From: Ignavibacteriales bacterium | GTDB taxonomy: Bacteria; Bacteroidota; Ignavibacteria; UBA10030 | Direction: 5' to 3' | DNA: 13,218 bases | Assembly (NCBI GenBank): GCA_016218005.1 | Contig: JACRFF010000035.1 | Span: 1 to 13,218, forward strand | Shown: positions 12,640 to 13,218 of the stretch, in pieces | How the letters are laid out: each line of letters starts with the position of its first letter | Numbering within the stretch: position 1 is the first letter of the stretch | Translations under genes and position numbers: made by a program | Notes under the pieces: generated by a model | What the model saw: only the letters and a program-made list of their open reading frames with translations | What the model was told of the DNA's origin: nothing | The model's database searches: none

Positions 12640-13026
12640 ATGAGTTCGACAGATATCAAGAGAAGTGTGCTTTTGTTGCTTAGTGTTGGTTTTTTTGCCG
12701 GAGTGGTTATTGCGGCCGTAGACAATTTTGCGTTTGAAGGCGAAGTCAGCCCAATCGTTATTGTCGGCATGCTGTTCGCGGCGACGGCCTCGTTCGGAGC
12801 TATCTGGAGTTGGCGTGGAGGGCTAGCTACAGTTGCTGCATGGGCATGTGTGCCTTTGGCCCACGTTGCCAAACACGTTCTAGGTTTACCGGACACCTTG
12901 CAGCCGAACACTTACACTTCAATTCTGTTGCTGGCGATTTTCACTTTCGTAGTTGCTGCAATTGGGACAGGAGGCGGTGTATTGCTACGCAAACTCACAA
13001 CGGCTTCAACAGAGGTCAATTCATAG
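12640..13026 (+). CDS. small four-helix membrane protein, function unknown
   Basis: A 128-residue hydrophobic protein with likely membrane helices at about residues 9-27, 36-57, 60-76 and 93-116. A conserved-looking hydrophilic turn, HVAKHVLGLPDTLQPNTYTS (75-94), precedes the last helix, and GTGGG lies within that helix. The tail is short and polar. No catalytic motif or named domain is recognised. It stands alone, with a repeat-filled region on its left, a 13-bp palindrome 15 bp upstream of its start, and 15-bp direct repeats on both sides. The ATG at 12640 has only a weak purine stretch (GAAAGAGA) before it. The hydrophobic periodicity and length make it a likely real gene. Confidence 0.7.
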   Translation: MSSTDIKRSVLLLLSVGFFAGVVIAAVDNFAFEGEVSPIVIVGMLFAATASFGAIWSWRGGLATVAAWACVPLAHVAKHVLGLPDTLQPNTYTSILLLAIFTFVVAAIGTGGGVLLRKLTTASTEVNS

Positions 13027-13218
13027 ACCGCCAATAAAACCGGTCAGGGCTGCGCAGTGCCTAACAAACGGCAACACGGCGCTCGCACACTGGATAGGCG
13101 ATGAAAAAGCTAAGATTGGCTCGCTGTAAAGAGTTCGCTCCATTGTTCGCCGCCGGAGCAATTGAGTCAGTTCGATAGTGGCGGCTCGCAACTGCGGTTT
13201 GCCGAGACGTTCCAACGC
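13027..13218. other. gene-free right end of window
   Basis: This 192-bp stretch lacks a credible gene. Short ORFs here look like chance frames. It contains GTGCCTAACAAACGGC (from 13057), which resembles the left half of an integron attC core (RYYYAAC), but no GTTRRRY partner occurs before the window ends. It closes with the right copy of the 15-bp direct repeat. Confidence 0.45.
13197..13211 (+). repeat. 15-bp direct repeat, right copy
   Basis: GTTTGCCGAGACGTT, identical to 12571-12585. Both copies are followed after a few bases by ACGC. Together they bracket the 128-residue membrane-protein gene. Confidence 0.6.

Noticed and set aside
13057..13218. Complete integron attC site
   Set aside because: A GCCTAAC half-site is present, but no GTTRRRY match occurs downstream within the window and the arms do not pair well; kept only as a cassette-like hint.

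Overview
The window comes from a bacterial chromosome, with no phage, plasmid or CRISPR signature. Protein style suggests the Bacteroidota/Chlorobiota/Ignavibacteriota side of the FCB group: a SpoIID/LytB protein of the WERKEDQ type, a DUF4922 protein, a NagZ fused to a serine hydrolase, and few clear Shine-Dalgarno sites. This placement rests on recalled family resemblance, not on a marker gene search.

Layout. Positions 1-1325 hold three minus-strand genes: an FAH-family enzyme, a small four-helix membrane protein 7 bp after it, and the N-terminus of a ParA-type ATPase that runs off the left edge. A 162-bp divergent spacer leads to plus-strand purM (1488-2498). A tightly coupled trio follows: a two-domain family 2 glycosyltransferase, a GNAT acetyltransferase and a DUF4922 GalT/HIT-like protein, joined by two 4-bp ATGA overlaps. 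Next come a SpoIID/LytB-domain protein, an AmpG-type MFS permease and a 960-residue NagZ (GH3) plus beta-lactamase-fold fusion, separated by repeat-filled spacers. After about 700 bp of palindromic repeats there is one small membrane protein (12640-13026) and a gene-free tail.

Function. The SpoIID, AmpG-like and NagZ-fusion genes read as a cell-wall turnover and recycling module: a glycan-strand-acting SpoIID domain, muropeptide uptake, and release of GlcNAc with possible peptide or ester trimming. DUF4922 and the glycosyltransferase probably belong to the same locus, but their substrates cannot be read from the sequence.

Most unusual is the density of palindromic repeats. Besides five repeat-rich spacers, three neighbouring genes (glycosyltransferase, GNAT, spoIID-like) each appear to carry an in-frame insert made of repeat-like palindromic DNA. 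These add about 14, 24 and 55 residues between conserved blocks without breaking the frames, resembling in principle the protein-coding palindromic elements known from Rickettsia.
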